31,539 nt of DNA, from assembly GCA_015852425.1 (NCBI GenBank), contig JAAAIG010000357.1, positions 4,818-36,356 on the forward strand. The letters run 5' to 3'. Positions 30,960 through 31,539 of the stretch are shown here, in pieces; the first letter of the stretch is position 1; every line of letters starts with the position of its first letter. A model generated the notes under the pieces. It saw nothing but the letters and a program-made list of their open reading frames with translations. It was not told the DNA's origin and ran no database searches. The DNA comes from Gryganskiella cystojenkinii (Eukaryota > Mortierellomycota > Mortierellomycetes > Mortierellales > Mortierellaceae). A program made the translations under genes and the position numbers.

Positions 30960-31273
30960 TAGACGTACCATTCGAAGTGGACAAGACAGATCCATCGGCA
31001 GATTTGTGGAAACACTTGTAGATGCAGAGCATCTGCTTTGTGGAAGAATGTTATGGGCTGCATATAATTGACGTGACTTCTGACAAGCAATTGTGTATTT
31101 TTATGTTTATTTTTTATTTGATGAAGTAACAACTTGATTGCTCTCACATGAGTAAAGAGTGGCAGGGCATAAGAGCTGTCGCTCCACGCAAATATGGAAG
31201 CAACGAAGTATTTCACTTGTTACTCAAATTTCCACTATGAAAAATCACTATTCCTACGACCTACTCACACACC
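30960..31273. other. Intergenic, A/T-rich
   Basis: No recognised gene. Long T runs at about 31098-31118. Confidence 0.4.
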
Positions 31274-31539
31274 TTAAAATAGTTTTGTGGGGAGGGTGAA
31301 GGGTGGTAAGGATTGTACGGTCACGGTTACAGGTAATGAAGAATTATTGCAGCTGCTTATGAGGTTAAGAACCGCAGTGATTACACCGAAAATCTGCAAG
31401 AGTTCAGGCGGAATCGGTAAGATTCCACTTATGATTGTGACTAGCGGATTTTGGAGACCTGTAACTAGTGCTTTTACAAGATCTGAGATTCCGAAATCCT
31501 GGCCGTTAATTAGGCCATTAATAATCGGCATGAGGCAAC
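31274..31539 (-). CDS. Hydrophobic, possibly secreted protein, C-terminal part (runs off the window)
   Basis: The minus-strand frame is open from the window edge to a stop at 31274. The sequence has amphipathic and hydrophobic stretches (DLVKALVTGLQNPLVTII, PPELLQIFGVITAVLNLIS), a single Cys and a Thr/Val/Pro-rich end. An internal ATG at 31531 exists, but the frame stays open upstream, so the true start may lie outside. Family not recognised. Confidence 0.3.
   Translation of the reverse strand, partial: CLMPIINGLINGQDFGISDLVKALVTGLQNPLVTIISGILPIPPELLQIFGVITAVLNLISSCNNSSLPVTVTVQSLPPFTLPTKLF

Overview
The window looks like nuclear DNA of a filamentous fungus. Protein genes are split by short (about 50-110 bp) GT..AG introns. 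Promoters carry TATA boxes and pyrimidine-rich leaders, and several genes are followed by AATAAA. The gene families (fungal OPT transporters, secreted GH20 and polysaccharide deacetylase, BCS1-like AAA protein, decayed Crinkler effectors, Crypton-like and Harbinger-like remnants) fit an early-diverging fungus. My best guess is a Mortierella-type Mucoromycota; this is inference from family resemblance, not a search result. A 10-N run at 17123-17132 is an assembly gap.

Layout. 257-3357 (+): five-exon secreted polysaccharide deacetylase-like protein resembling CE18/Agd3. 4444-6297 (-): six-exon FAD-dependent monooxygenase with an 11-nt microexon. 7277-9156 (+) and 9590-10930 (-): two decayed Crypton-like tyrosine recombinase genes, tail to tail. 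11205-13595 (-): intact OPT oligopeptide transporter. 14716-17122: mostly non-coding DNA with decayed fragments, including a Crinkler-effector-like C-terminal remnant at 16138-16742 (-). 17531-18151 (+): intronless NADPH-dependent FMN reductase. 18190-19122 (-): decayed Crinkler N-terminal (header) gene. 20437-22273 (+): secreted GH20 beta-hexosaminidase whose HxGGD catalytic motif is missing by a precise in-frame gap. 23334-25443 (+): BCS1-like AAA ATPase. 25782-28180 (-): a second OPT copy with an in-frame stop. 29260-30608: Harbinger-type transposase remnant facing a coiled-coil ORF remnant. 30776-31539 (-): two weak secreted-peptide candidates.

The two OPT genes form a direct duplication, about 3.5 kb each, that includes intron 1 and about 1 kb of upstream DNA. 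A 179-bp tract is identical between the copies, suggesting recent gene conversion. The copies are about 11 kb apart, with secreted-enzyme, redox and AAA genes and transposon or effector debris between them. I see no co-transcribed cluster or defence system. The strongest leads are the GH20 active-site deletion, the microexon, the stop-containing OPT copy and the Crinkler debris around the FMN reductase.
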